From a virus: a DNA stretch of 26,385 nucleotides. The position numbers and the translations under genes were made by a program. The notes under the pieces are model-generated. The model was not told where the DNA came from and did no database searches. It saw nothing but the letters and a program-made list of their open reading frames with translations. The DNA lies in IMG/VR virus record IMGVR_UViG_3300033064_002494, positions 1 to 26,385 of that record; one strand, written 5' to 3'. This document shows positions 7,229 through 14,513 of this stretch, piece by piece (position 1 is the stretch's first letter; each line of letters opens with the position of its first letter).

Positions 7229-7935
7229 AAATTAAAGCAAAAAAACTATATGAATTTATAAAAAAAGTAACTATAAACGGCATGATACCAGAGTTCGTTT
7301 TTAAGTTAGATGTAGACGGAGCAAAGTGTATGTTGATTGATCCAACTAACATTACACTTGCACAAGGATCACTGAAAAACTCAGCATTCAGTGAATATGG
7401 TGTAACTGAAACTGTAGCATTACCTATCAAAGATACAGTGCGATTAATGAACGAAATTGCACTGTTTGATGATGAAATTACATTAACAATTACCAAAGAT
7501 ACACTGGTAATGTCAGACACACAAAAAGTTGTTACAGTTAAACTTGGAGAAGAAGAGTACATAGAAACTAAACTTGAAAAACTTCCAGAATTTGTTGAAA
7601 AGTTTGACGGTGGATTTGAAATTAACAGTGACATTTTAAAAAATACAGTTAAATACTCTACAGTATTAAAAGAAACTAAAGTTCAATTAAGTGTAAAAGA
7701 TAAAGAACTTCACATGAATGTAGGTAACAAAAGTTTTGATGTTATCACTGAAAAGGTTAATGTTGATTATCACGATGCACTTAGCAATTACGGAGATTGC
7801 TTCTTTAAAATTGTTACTAACTTGGACGGAAAAGTAATGGTATCAATGCAGGATAACTTTCCAATACAGTTTAAAGAAGTGACTGACGAGTATAGTATAA
7901 GGTTGTTCCTTGCACCATTGGAGGTAAACAACTAA
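7225..7935 (+). CDS. PCNA-like sliding clamp
   Basis: This 236-residue protein has the size and strand pattern of an archaeal PCNA, which forms a trimeric ring that tethers polymerase to DNA. Recognisable parts are an N-terminal MKIKAKKLYEFIKKV, a central hydrophobic linker (about 110-125, EYIETKLEKLPEF) and the closing PIQFKEV...SIRLFLAPLE, matching the usual last strands of the clamp that end in LAP. The family is diverged here. The RFC small subunit gene 0.6 kb downstream supports the call. It starts in an ATGA overlap with the previous gene. Confidence 0.85.
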   Translation: MKIKAKKLYEFIKKVTINGMIPEFVFKLDVDGAKCMLIDPTNITLAQGSLKNSAFSEYGVTETVALPIKDTVRLMNEIALFDDEITLTITKDTLVMSDTQKVVTVKLGEEEYIETKLEKLPEFVEKFDGGFEINSDILKNTVKYSTVLKETKVQLSVKDKELHMNVGNKSFDVITEKVNVDYHDALSNYGDCFFKIVTNLDGKVMVSMQDNFPIQFKEVTDEYSIRLFLAPLEVNN

Positions 7936-7950
7936 TTTTTTATTTTTTTA
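7934..7950 (+). terminator. T-rich candidate terminator after PCNA
   Basis: T tracts run through 7936-7949 just after the PCNA stop, as in archaeal intrinsic termination, which needs U-runs but no strong hairpin. A new SD (AGGGGG, about 7959-7964) follows at once, so read-through is also possible. Confidence 0.35.
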
Positions 7951-7972
7951 TAATTAAAAGGGGGAATACAAA

Positions 7973-8239
7973 ATGGAATTTTTTAAAAAAATCAAAAAGT
8001 CAGCAAAAATATTTATGTCAAAACATAATGTTAAACCGCAAGAAATTTGGATAAGTAAAAGTATATTTGAAGCATTAAAACGTGTCGAATTTCCGTCATA
8101 TCCTTCCAATGAACTTATAGGATTAAAGGTATATATTGATGAAAGTTTACATCCGATAAAATTCAGATTGATACATAAAACAAATAATAAAGTTACTCAT
8201 GAAATATATAGTGGGGGAATAATAGACTATAAAAAATGA
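7973..8239 (+). CDS. Unknown basic protein, 88 residues
   Basis: It starts after a GGGGG-type SD in the short gap behind PCNA. The N-terminus is Lys-rich (MEFFKKIKKSAKIF). The middle, EIWISKSIFEALKRVEF, followed by IGLKVYIDESLHPIKFRLIH, gives a helix-then-strands pattern. There are no cysteines or membrane segments. Its stop overlaps the next ATG by four bases. It lies between clamp and clamp-loader genes, so a replication role is possible but not shown. Confidence 0.6.
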   Translation: MEFFKKIKKSAKIFMSKHNVKPQEIWISKSIFEALKRVEFPSYPSNELIGLKVYIDESLHPIKFRLIHKTNNKVTHEIYSGGIIDYKK

Positions 8240-8541
8240 CACAACTTAAAACATTAAACAATTTTATAGAAGAACATAGTAACGATTGTTATAATTGTGA
8301 AGGTTTTAATAACTCAATTACAACTGATTTTGCAGACAAAATAAAAAAAGAAGCTATAAACTGGATTAAAACATTAGAACAAGCAGATGATTTGCCATCT
8401 AATTGGAATTGTAAAGGAAAAAGAAAAAAACGAGAAGAATTAGGCGTTGATGATTTTTGGGATGGAGATGATATGTGTCACCAGAGTATAATAGATTGGA
8501 TCAAACATTTTTTTAATATTACTAATGAGGATCTAAAATGA
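8236..8541 (+). CDS. Unknown protein, 101 residues, next to RFC
   Basis: This acidic protein has a CYNC pair near residue 18 and two further cysteines (about 59 and 81) that are not in an obvious zinc-finger spacing. It is mostly helical, with a Trp-containing WDGDDMCHQSIIDWIKHFF segment. It is coupled by ATGA overlaps to both its neighbours, the 88-residue gene and RFC. No family was recognised. Confidence 0.6.
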   Translation: MTQLKTLNNFIEEHSNDCYNCEGFNNSITTDFADKIKKEAINWIKTLEQADDLPSNWNCKGKRKKREELGVDDFWDGDDMCHQSIIDWIKHFFNITNEDLK

Positions 8542-9452
8542 AAAACGAAATATTGATTGAAAAGTGGAGACCACAACAGTTTGAAGATGTGATAGGGTTA
8601 CCTGAACATCTTCCAAAACAGATCACACAGGATATGCCACATTTCTTGTTCCATGGTAATCCCGGCACTGGAAAAACCACAACTGCACGTATCATAGTAA
8701 AACATCTTGATGCTGAAAATCTTACTCTGAATGCAAGTGACGAGCGTGGAATTAATACCATTCGGGATAAAGTTAAAAACTTTGCATCTACAAGGTCACA
8801 TAACGGAAAAATTAAAGTTATACTGCTTGATGAAATGGATTACCTGACACACGAAGCTATGCATAGTTTAAGGTCGATCATGGAAACATATTCAAAAACA
8901 TGCAGGTTTTTACTAACTTGTAATTATGTTAATCGGGTAGTGCCAGCGATTCGTGACAGATGCGTAAACATTGAGTTTAAACCACTTAACAAAGAAGTTA
9001 TTACTGATCGGTTAAAACAAATTTGCAAATCAGAAAATATTGAATACGAACAAGATGCACTTAAAAAGATTGTAGATTTATATAAAACAAGTATTCGTGG
9101 ATGTATTAATAAACTTGATGAACTGCGACATCGTGATATTATTAAAGAAGACGATGTTAAACTGACAGAAGTTCATCCCGGAAAAATACTAAGTTTGCTT
9201 AAAGATGGCAAATTTATTACTGCACGACAAGAAGTGTTAGACAACGTAACCGATCATAAACTGTTCATGAAAGACATGTGGATGGTAGTTTCAGATACAA
9301 GTAAAATAGAAGAGAATAAAAAACGTATCATTGAAGATTATATCATAGACTGTATAATTAACAATCATAACGAACAGTTTGAAATTATAGTTGAGTATAC
9401 ACTGAAACGAACAATGGAAGTTATGCAAAGTAAAGTGGCGAGGTTTAAATAA
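8538..9452 (+). CDS. Replication factor C small subunit (clamp loader ATPase)
   Basis: This AAA+ ATPase opens and loads the PCNA ring. Visible motifs are the N-terminal EKWRPQQFEDVIG, Walker A GNPGTGKT (40-47), NASDERGI (65-72), a Walker B DEMD (98-101), the sensor region LLTCNYVNRVV, and a modified SRC motif RDRC (139-142) that keeps the trans-acting arginine. The 304-residue length is slightly short for cellular RFC-S, mostly in the collar domain. DEMD in place of DEAD/DECD, and Asp in place of the SRC serine, are departures from cellular subunits. No RFC large subunit is visible; a gp62-like protein downstream may replace it. Confidence 0.95.
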   Translation: MKNEILIEKWRPQQFEDVIGLPEHLPKQITQDMPHFLFHGNPGTGKTTTARIIVKHLDAENLTLNASDERGINTIRDKVKNFASTRSHNGKIKVILLDEMDYLTHEAMHSLRSIMETYSKTCRFLLTCNYVNRVVPAIRDRCVNIEFKPLNKEVITDRLKQICKSENIEYEQDALKKIVDLYKTSIRGCINKLDELRHRDIIKEDDVKLTEVHPGKILSLLKDGKFITARQEVLDNVTDHKLFMKDMWMVVSDTSKIEENKKRIIEDYIIDCIINNHNEQFEIIVEYTLKRTMEVMQSKVARFK

Positions 9453-9453
9453 A

Positions 9454-9630
9454 ATGGTTTGGGGAAAAAAGAAAGATACATTAACAATGCAAGAAGTAAT
9501 TTATAAAATATGTGATGAATTTGACAAAATAGAAATTGCATTTAAAAATATAAATGAGAGGTTAGACAAGATAGAAAATGGCATGGCAAAGAAAAAGAGA
9601 ACGAAAACCAAAACAAAAAAGCACAAGTAA
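9454..9630 (+). CDS. Small coiled-coil protein with a lysine-rich tail
   Basis: This short frame of 58 residues starts at ATG 9454, two bases after the RFC stop, with GGCGAGG (about 9437-9443) as a fair SD. Residues about 14-42 (VIYKICDEFDKIEIAFKN and INERLDKIEN) have heptad-like hydrophobic spacing, suggesting a coiled coil. The final 15 residues are nearly all Lys, Arg and Thr. It overlaps the next gene by 53 bases in another frame. The tight position and SD support it; function is unknown. Confidence 0.5.
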   Translation: MVWGKKKDTLTMQEVIYKICDEFDKIEIAFKNINERLDKIENGMAKKKRTKTKTKKHK

Positions 9631-9799
9631 AGGAACAACTAAGTTGGTTAGCAACTGTCCCAAATGCGGTAGTAAGAATATTAGCACTAAAACTAATTAT
9701 CCGTTTGGAAAAAACAGTCGTGGCAGGTCAACATTTAAATCCTGTAAAGATTGTAGATCTAAAAACAAAATGAAAAAAAGATATTTTAAAACAAAATGA
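9578..9799 (+). CDS. Basic zinc-ribbon protein
   Basis: This 73-residue protein has an N-terminal Lys/Arg-rich stretch, then CPKCGSKN (about 28-35) and CKDC (about 56-59), forming a four-cysteine zinc ribbon of the kind found in nucleic-acid binding proteins, and ends basic. It overlaps the coiled-coil frame upstream and the next gene's ATG by four bases. It probably binds DNA or RNA. It is not long enough to be a complete TFS-type transcription factor. Confidence 0.6.
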   Translation: MAWQRKRERKPKQKSTSKGTTKLVSNCPKCGSKNISTKTNYPFGKNSRGRSTFKSCKDCRSKNKMKKRYFKTK

Positions 9800-10020
9800 A
9801 AACGTATACCATGATAGAAATTCAGATGGAACTTATGCCTGAAGAATATAGAGAATTTTTAAAATTTATGCGTGGACAAACAGTTGGTGTTGGTGCAAAC
9901 GGTGAACCTCTGGTGTACGGCCATGATTATAAAAAGTTTTTAAGGGAATTTAAACGAAAAAATGATAGATACAATAAACCATTTAAAAAGTGGAAACCTA
10001 GATCAGATCGACAACGGTAA
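9796..10020 (+). CDS. Unknown small basic protein
   Basis: This 74-residue frame starts in an ATGA overlap with the zinc-ribbon gene. The N-terminal half is acidic and helical (MELMPEEYREFLKFMRG), followed by a Gly-rich VGVGANGEPLVYG and a very basic tail. The last 59 bases overlap the gp62-like frame, so one of the two starts may be wrong. The region 9796-9961 is unique to this frame. No family was recognised. Confidence 0.5.
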   Translation: MKTYTMIEIQMELMPEEYREFLKFMRGQTVGVGANGEPLVYGHDYKKFLREFKRKNDRYNKPFKKWKPRSDRQR

Positions 10021-10423
10021 GTTATACCCTGTCAATCGGTGGATGAGTGGCGATGTTAATAATTTGGATACTTGTAAAGATATTGCACAAACACTATGGA
10101 AACTTCCACCAAATATACAGTTTAAACGATTACATAAACACCTTAAAAAGTTCGATTATATAAAATATCCACGACCAAAAAAGTACGATAATAAGAAATT
10201 AGATGTTTTAAAACCGTACATCAAACGTATCATGAAATGGTCGGAACGTGATTTTAATCATAATAAGCATCTTGTTATACAACGCATGGAAATGTTCAAT
10301 GAACATTTAAACAAAATTGTTGGGTTTGACAAACGAGAATGTAAAATATTAGGATTGAAATATGACGTGCCAAAAGTAAAAAAAGAAAAACCTAAACCGC
10401 AGGGGCTAAGCAGATGGGCATAG
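9962..10423 (+). CDS. Candidate clamp-loader accessory subunit, phage gp62-like
   Basis: The 153-residue basic protein has LYPVNRWMSG (about 21-30), then a helix with DIAQTLWKLPPNIQFKRLHKHLKK (about 40-63), then YIKYPRPKK. T4-type clamp-loader A subunits (gp62 family) begin with an NR-S motif followed by a helix, LP, a Gln/Tyr-containing helix and a basic segment in the same order. It lies half a kilobase after the RFC small subunit, and no RFC large subunit is seen. I infer that it completes the loader. Similarity is by pattern only, so another basic DNA-binding role remains possible. Confidence 0.45.
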   Translation: MIDTINHLKSGNLDQIDNGKLYPVNRWMSGDVNNLDTCKDIAQTLWKLPPNIQFKRLHKHLKKFDYIKYPRPKKYDNKKLDVLKPYIKRIMKWSERDFNHNKHLVIQRMEMFNEHLNKIVGFDKRECKILGLKYDVPKVKKEKPKPQGLSRWA

Positions 10424-10557
10424 GGTTTTGGATAATATTAGGAATAGTAATTGTACTAACATCACCATTTTTATTTATTTTGTTAGTGATAATATTAGCA
10501 GGTATCATACATTTAATTGATAAATTTTTAAGTTTGTTTCAATGGAGGAAAAAATGA
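10414..10557 (+). CDS. Small membrane protein, 47 residues
   Basis: A short frame starts at ATG 10414 behind AGGGGCT (about 10401-10407). The product is almost wholly hydrophobic from residue 3 to 35, broken by Ser-Pro at 17-18. That gives one long or two short membrane helices, followed by a basic tail ending WRKK. Its TGA overlaps the ATG of the next gene at 10554. It could be a holin-like or other membrane protein of the virus. Function is not established. Confidence 0.55.
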   Translation: MGIGFWIILGIVIVLTSPFLFILLVIILAGIIHLIDKFLSLFQWRKK

Positions 10558-11567
10558 AGAAAGTAAAGAAAAATAAATGTTTAATATGTAAAAAACCAGC
10601 TACAAATAAATTTTGTTCAAATAAATGTGTTGGTATTTTTAATACTGGTGAAAATAATCCAGCAAAAAGAGAAGATGTCAGAAAAAAAATATCTAAAAAC
10701 CTTATAGGTAAAAATAAAGGTAGAATTCCATGGAATAAAGGTGTATCACGATCAATAGAAACAATAAATAAGATTAAAAAAAAATTGAAAGGTTTTAAAC
10801 ATACAAAAGAAACAAAAGAAAAAATGAGTATTAATAGCGGTTATAGATATACTTCAATTGGAAAAAAACGTGACCCACAAATATTTAAAAGAATAAGTGA
10901 AACAAAGCGAAAAAGAAGATATGAATATCACAAACATCACATTGATAACAATAATACAAATAATAAGAAAGAAAACATTTTAAAAGTTACAAATGATTTT
11001 CATAATAGAATACACAATTCTGCATATAAATATATTATTGAACATAGATTATTAGAAAAATATTTTGATTGGTTTAAAGAAAAATTTAAAGTTAAATTTG
11101 ATGTTGATAATGATGGATATAAAAGACTTATTAATAAAAAATTTATTACAGTTTGCGTATCTGGTTATTTTGATCCAGTGCACAATGGTCACACTCGTCT
11201 CTTTAATAATGCTAAAAACATTGGTAATAAATTAATAGTGATACTTAATAATGATCACCAAGCAAAATTAAAAAAAGGTTATTCGTTTATGAATCAAATA
11301 AAAAGAAAAGAAGTTTTAAAATCTTTCAGAGATGTAGATGAAGTTATAATTAGTTATGATAAAGATGAAACAGTTTGTAAAACACTTAAAAAAATAAAAC
11401 CAACGATTTTTGCTAATGGTGGTGATAGAAAAGCAGATAACATTCCCGAATATAAACTGTGTGAAGAATTAGGTATTGAAATGAAATTTAATATTGGAAA
11501 AGGTGGTAAAATAGCAAGTAGCAGTGAAATGGTGGAGAAATCAAAAAAACATGAGAAAAGATCATAA
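10554..11567 (+). CDS. HNH/NUMOD endonuclease-like domain fused to HldE-like nucleotidyltransferase
   Basis: The start is ATG 10554, eight or so bases after SD GGAGG (10544-10548). From the N-terminus (337 residues) there is a zinc knuckle CLICKK...FCSNKC (about 9-25), then NUMOD-type repeats (NPAKREDVRKKIS, IPWNKG, HTKETKEKMS; about 35-95), then an HNH-like core with YHKHHIDNNNTNN and HNRIHN (about 125-155). The C-terminal half (about 196-337) is a cytidylyltransferase fold: VSGYFDPVHNGH (HxGH, 210-213), ANGGDR (about 287-292) and KIASSSEMV, all as in HldE/RfaE-C heptose-phosphate adenylyltransferase. The first half resembles homing nucleases and the second sugar-nucleotide enzymes. The frame reads through without interruption. 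Confidence 0.7.
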   Translation: MKKVKKNKCLICKKPATNKFCSNKCVGIFNTGENNPAKREDVRKKISKNLIGKNKGRIPWNKGVSRSIETINKIKKKLKGFKHTKETKEKMSINSGYRYTSIGKKRDPQIFKRISETKRKRRYEYHKHHIDNNNTNNKKENILKVTNDFHNRIHNSAYKYIIEHRLLEKYFDWFKEKFKVKFDVDNDGYKRLINKKFITVCVSGYFDPVHNGHTRLFNNAKNIGNKLIVILNNDHQAKLKKGYSFMNQIKRKEVLKSFRDVDEVIISYDKDETVCKTLKKIKPTIFANGGDRKADNIPEYKLCEELGIEMKFNIGKGGKIASSSEMVEKSKKHEKRS

Positions 11568-11682
11568 ATGTAGATTGTGCAGAAGACAGCTTAAATCTGA
11601 AAGTAGTATACGAAATGGATTTGGTGCAATTTGTATGAAAAAGATAATGAAAAATAAAAAATTGGAGGATTTTGAAAAATGA
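11551..11682 (+). CDS. DUF6011-like mini zinc-binding protein, 43 residues
   Basis: This short frame begins at ATG 11551 inside the end of the fusion gene and stops in an ATGA overlap with queD. It reads CRLCRRQLKSESSIRNGFGAIC (positions 7-28), split as CRLC, LKSESS, GFGAIC. This matches the CxxCgRpLkdpeS...G.GpvC pattern of small phage proteins of the DUF6011 type, with three cysteines in register. Function of the family is unknown. The overlaps on both sides suggest it is translated with the cassette. Confidence 0.55.
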   Translation: MRKDHKCRLCRRQLKSESSIRNGFGAICMKKIMKNKKLEDFEK

Positions 11683-12044
11683 AAACACTATTATTACACA
11701 CAGAAACAGTAATTGATTCATGTCACCATTTAGAAGGTTATAATGGTAAATGTTCAAATAAACATGGACATTCATGGAAACTTGAAGTTTGGTTTAAAGG
11801 GACACCAATATTAAAAGATGATGTTGGCATATTGGTAGATTTTGGTATTATTAAAGACATTAAAGAAAAGTTGGATCATAAAGATTTAAATGAAGTGTTA
11901 AACTTTAATCCAACTGCAGAAAATTTGTCTGAATGGATATATAATTTTATTAAAAAAAAAGTTGCAAAAGATATTGAAATTAAAATTAGGTTATACGAAA
12001 CTTATGTTGGTAAAAAAACATGGTGTGAATGGGGTGATTGGTAA
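11679..12044 (+). CDS. queD: 6-carboxy-5,6,7,8-tetrahydropterin synthase
   Basis: QueD converts dihydroneopterin triphosphate, the FolE product, to 6-carboxytetrahydropterin, the second step toward preQ0. The 121-residue length is normal. Zinc histidines are visible at 16/17, 29 and 31 (SCHHL, KHGH), the catalytic cysteine of the C-x3-HGH motif at 25, DFG at 54-56, LDHKDLNE (65-72), NPTAENL (77-83) and a closing YET. The Cys spacing supports QueD rather than a pterin-only synthase. It starts in an ATGA overlap and is followed one base later by queE, so queD-queE-folE-queC form one operon. Confidence 0.93.
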   Translation: MKTLLLHTETVIDSCHHLEGYNGKCSNKHGHSWKLEVWFKGTPILKDDVGILVDFGIIKDIKEKLDHKDLNEVLNFNPTAENLSEWIYNFIKKKVAKDIEIKIRLYETYVGKKTWCEWGDW

Positions 12045-12045
12045 A

Positions 12046-12651
12046 ATGAAAACTATTAAAGTAAATGAAGTGTTCCAATCAATTCAGGGAGAAGGAAGAT
12101 ATGCGGGATATCCATGTCTATTCATACGTTTAAGTGGGTGTACACGACAGTGCAGTTTCTGTGATACTGATCATGAAAACTATAATGAGATAACAACAAA
12201 AAAACTTATTAATATTATAGAAAAATCAAAAAAGAACATTATAGTTTTTACTGGAGGTGAACCACTATTACAATTTGACATGATACGAGAAATTCAAAAA
12301 TTTGGACCAGAAAATGTAAAGTATCATCTTGAAACAAACGGAGATTTATTAGATCCAGGACATCTTTTATTTTTTAATTATATTTGTATATCACCTAAAG
12401 ACTTGAAAACAATTAAAAAAATAGATTTAGTATATCCTAAATATATTAGTTTGGATATTAAAGTTGTAACTGATTTAAAACTTAATAAAAAATTAATACC
12501 ATATGCTACAATGCTAATGCCATTGACAACATTTGATACTAAAAAAGATAAAAAGATTAAACAAGACGTATGGAACTATTGTTCTAAAAACAATACTAAA
12601 TTTTGTTTAAGACAACATATTGAAGTTTGGGATAAAAAGAAAGGAGTGTAA
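12046..12651 (+). CDS. queE: 7-carboxy-7-deazaguanine synthase (radical SAM)
   Basis: QueE rearranges 6-carboxytetrahydropterin to 7-carboxy-7-deazaguanine. From ATG 12046 (SD GGTGATT at 12033-12039) the 201-residue protein shows EVFQSIQGEG (8-17), the radical-SAM cluster C32-x3-C36-x2-C39 and TGGEPLLQ (69-76), all standard for QueE. An upstream in-frame ATG at 11962 would only overlap queD in another frame and lacks an SD, so it is not used. The enzyme uses a 4Fe-4S cluster and S-adenosylmethionine in the cytoplasm. Confidence 0.93.
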   Translation: MKTIKVNEVFQSIQGEGRYAGYPCLFIRLSGCTRQCSFCDTDHENYNEITTKKLINIIEKSKKNIIVFTGGEPLLQFDMIREIQKFGPENVKYHLETNGDLLDPGHLLFFNYICISPKDLKTIKKIDLVYPKYISLDIKVVTDLKLNKKLIPYATMLMPLTTFDTKKDKKIKQDVWNYCSKNNTKFCLRQHIEVWDKKKGV

Positions 12652-12654
12652 AAA

Positions 12655-13257
12655 ATGGAAAACGGTAAACAACATGATAAAGAAATGGAAAATAGTATAA
12701 AAATGATGTTAGAACATATAGGAGAAAATCCAAATAGGGACGGTTTGATTGACACTCCACAACGCGTAGTAAAAATGTGGAAAGAAATTTTTAGAGGTTA
12801 CGATCTTCACCAAAAACCAAACATAACTACATTTAATAATGGTAGTGATGGAATAATTTATGACCAGATGATATGTGATGAAGGAACATTTCACAGTCAC
12901 TGTGAACATCATATTGTGCCATTTTTTGGACATTATTACTTTTCGTATATTCCTTCACCCAAAGGTAAATTATTAGGATTAAGTAAAGTTGCACGAGTTG
13001 TAGATTATTATTCGGCAAAATTACAAGTGCAAGAACGGTTAGTTAAAGAAATTGTTGAATGTTTATGGGATGAATTAAGTAAAGATGATATTGAACCGTT
13101 AGGTATGGCATTAGTTATGAAAGCTGAACATTTATGTAAAACTATGCGGGGAGTTAAAAAGAAAGGTTTAATGACATCGTCAATAATGAAAGGTGTATTT
13201 ATGGATAAACCAGAAGTTAGAGCAGAATTTATGAATATGATAAACAGGGGGCAATAA
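12655..13257 (+). CDS. folE: GTP cyclohydrolase I (type IA)
   Basis: FolE opens GTP to dihydroneopterin triphosphate and feeds QueD. The 200-residue protein shows GLIDTPQRVVKMW (about 30-42), the zinc site C83-E-H-H86 in HSHCEHHIVPF, LGLSKVARVVD (about 107-117), LQVQERL (about 123-129), and EHLCKTMRGV (158-167), where C161 is the third zinc ligand. This is the bacterial/eukaryotic type I enzyme; archaea usually use the unrelated MptA type, so the element brings its own entry step. The SD is within AAAGGAGTG just upstream. Confidence 0.95.
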   Translation: MENGKQHDKEMENSIKMMLEHIGENPNRDGLIDTPQRVVKMWKEIFRGYDLHQKPNITTFNNGSDGIIYDQMICDEGTFHSHCEHHIVPFFGHYYFSYIPSPKGKLLGLSKVARVVDYYSAKLQVQERLVKEIVECLWDELSKDDIEPLGMALVMKAEHLCKTMRGVKKKGLMTSSIMKGVFMDKPEVRAEFMNMINRGQ

Positions 13258-13259
13258 AA

Positions 13260-13925
13260 ATGAAAGAAAAAGCTGTAATTATTTTGAGTGGCGGATTAGA
13301 TTCTACTACACTTTTGTATGATATAAAAAAACAAGGTTATGAAACATATGCATTAAGTTTTGATTATAATCAAAAACACAAAAAAGAATTAGAATGTGCA
13401 ACCCAAACATGTGAAAAGTTGAACATACCACATAAAATATTAGATTTAAGTATATTAAATGATATAGCACCTTCAGCTTTAACAAGAGCTGATTGGAAAG
13501 TGCCAGAAGGACATTACGCTGATGAAAACATGAAACAAACAGTTGTGCCTAATAGGAACATGATAATGTTAAGTTTGGCTGCGGCGTATTGTATAGGAAT
13601 CAAAGCCAAAAAATTATTTTATGGGGCACACAGTGGCGATCATGACATATACCCGGATTGTCGTAAAGTGTTTATTAATGCTATACAAACTGTGTTACAG
13701 TTATGTGATTGGAACGAAGTTCATTTAGAAGCACCATACTGGAACATAGATAAAGAAGGTATTATTTTACGTGGAGAATTACTTAAAGTGGATTATTCAA
13801 AAACATGGACATGTTATGTTGGTGAAGAAAAAGCATGTGGTAAATGCGGATCATGCGTAGAAAGGTTAGAAGCATTTGAAAAGGCAAACGTTAAAGATCC
13901 AATAAAATATATAGGAGGTAACTAA
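13260..13925 (+). CDS. queC: 7-cyano-7-deazaguanine (preQ0) synthase
   Basis: QueC uses ATP and ammonia to convert 7-carboxy-7-deazaguanine to preQ0. The 221-residue protein has the PP-loop motif SGGLDST (10-16), FDYNQKHKKEL, VVPNRNMIMLS, YGAHSGDHDIYPDCR, and a C-terminal zinc site CYVGEEKACGKCGSC, the normal QueC pattern. It starts two bases after the folE stop. No QueF (reduction to preQ1) and no GAT-QueC/ArcS gene is seen in the window, so preQ0 is the expected end product. Confidence 0.95.
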   Translation: MKEKAVIILSGGLDSTTLLYDIKKQGYETYALSFDYNQKHKKELECATQTCEKLNIPHKILDLSILNDIAPSALTRADWKVPEGHYADENMKQTVVPNRNMIMLSLAAAYCIGIKAKKLFYGAHSGDHDIYPDCRKVFINAIQTVLQLCDWNEVHLEAPYWNIDKEGIILRGELLKVDYSKTWTCYVGEEKACGKCGSCVERLEAFEKANVKDPIKYIGGN

Positions 13926-13926
13926 A

Positions 13927-14046
13927 ATGAAAATAGTATGTAGTATATGTAAAAAAACAGTTATGGCAAGTAAAGATAGATATAACAAAATAAAAGAAAA
14001 AGGAATGCTTGATAATTACAAGTGTAGAGAATGTAGAAAAAAATGA
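13927..14046 (+). CDS. Mini zinc-finger protein, 39 residues
   Basis: A short frame at ATG 13927, one base after the queC stop, has AGGAGGTAAC (about 13914-13923) as a strong SD. It encodes CSIC (5-8) and CREC (33-36) separated by a basic helix-like stretch, a four-cysteine zinc site. Its TGA overlaps the DUF6884 gene by four bases. It belongs to the preQ0 operon by position. Function is unknown. Confidence 0.55.
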   Translation: MKIVCSICKKTVMASKDRYNKIKEKGMLDNYKCRECRKK

Positions 14047-14471
14047 AAGTAGCATTAATTAGTTGTAGTAAACTAAAAAACAAAGGACTGTATCAAGTTA
14101 AAGATTTATATTGTAGTCCTTTGTTCAAAAAAAGTTTTAGTTATGCAATAAAAAACTTCGACGATGTATATATTTTATCAGCAAAGTATGGTTTATTAAA
14201 TAAAAAAACTGAAATAAGAGATTATAATATGACACTAAATGATATGAAAAAAGAACAAATAATAGAATGGAGTAAGAACATTGCAAACCAAATAAATCAA
14301 ACGTTTAACAAAACTGATAAAATATATATTATTGCCGGAAAAAAATATTATGAAGAACTACTAAAATATTTAGACGTACCATATGAAATCGTATTTGAAA
14401 ATTTATCAATTGGTAAAAAAATGCAGATTTTAAATGAAAATATAAAATATAAAACAATATTAAAATGCTGA
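14043..14471 (+). CDS. DUF6884-family protein
   Basis: The 142-residue protein begins VALISCSKLKNKG (3-15), followed by DLYCSPLFKKS (about 21-31), YILSAKYGLL (about 43-52) and YNMTLNDM. This is the conserved core of DUF6884 proteins: a Cys-Ser-Lys start, the LY-SPLF motif and the ILSAKYGL strand. The family occurs near phage DNA-modification and transglycosylase genes. Here it stands directly between preQ0 synthesis and the DpdA-like gene, which supports a role in base insertion or base tailoring. Its reaction is not known to me. Confidence 0.65.
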   Translation: MKVALISCSKLKNKGLYQVKDLYCSPLFKKSFSYAIKNFDDVYILSAKYGLLNKKTEIRDYNMTLNDMKKEQIIEWSKNIANQINQTFNKTDKIYIIAGKKYYEELLKYLDVPYEIVFENLSIGKKMQILNENIKYKTILKC

Positions 14472-14513
14472 ATATAAATTATATTCCAGTAGCATTAATA
14501 GGGGGCACTTAAC

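Noticed and set aside
7032-7634. Antisense frame of 200 residues
   Set aside because: It is the shadow of the PCNA gene and the gene before it. The Ser/Phe-rich composition is typical of reverse-strand reading and no family motif is present.
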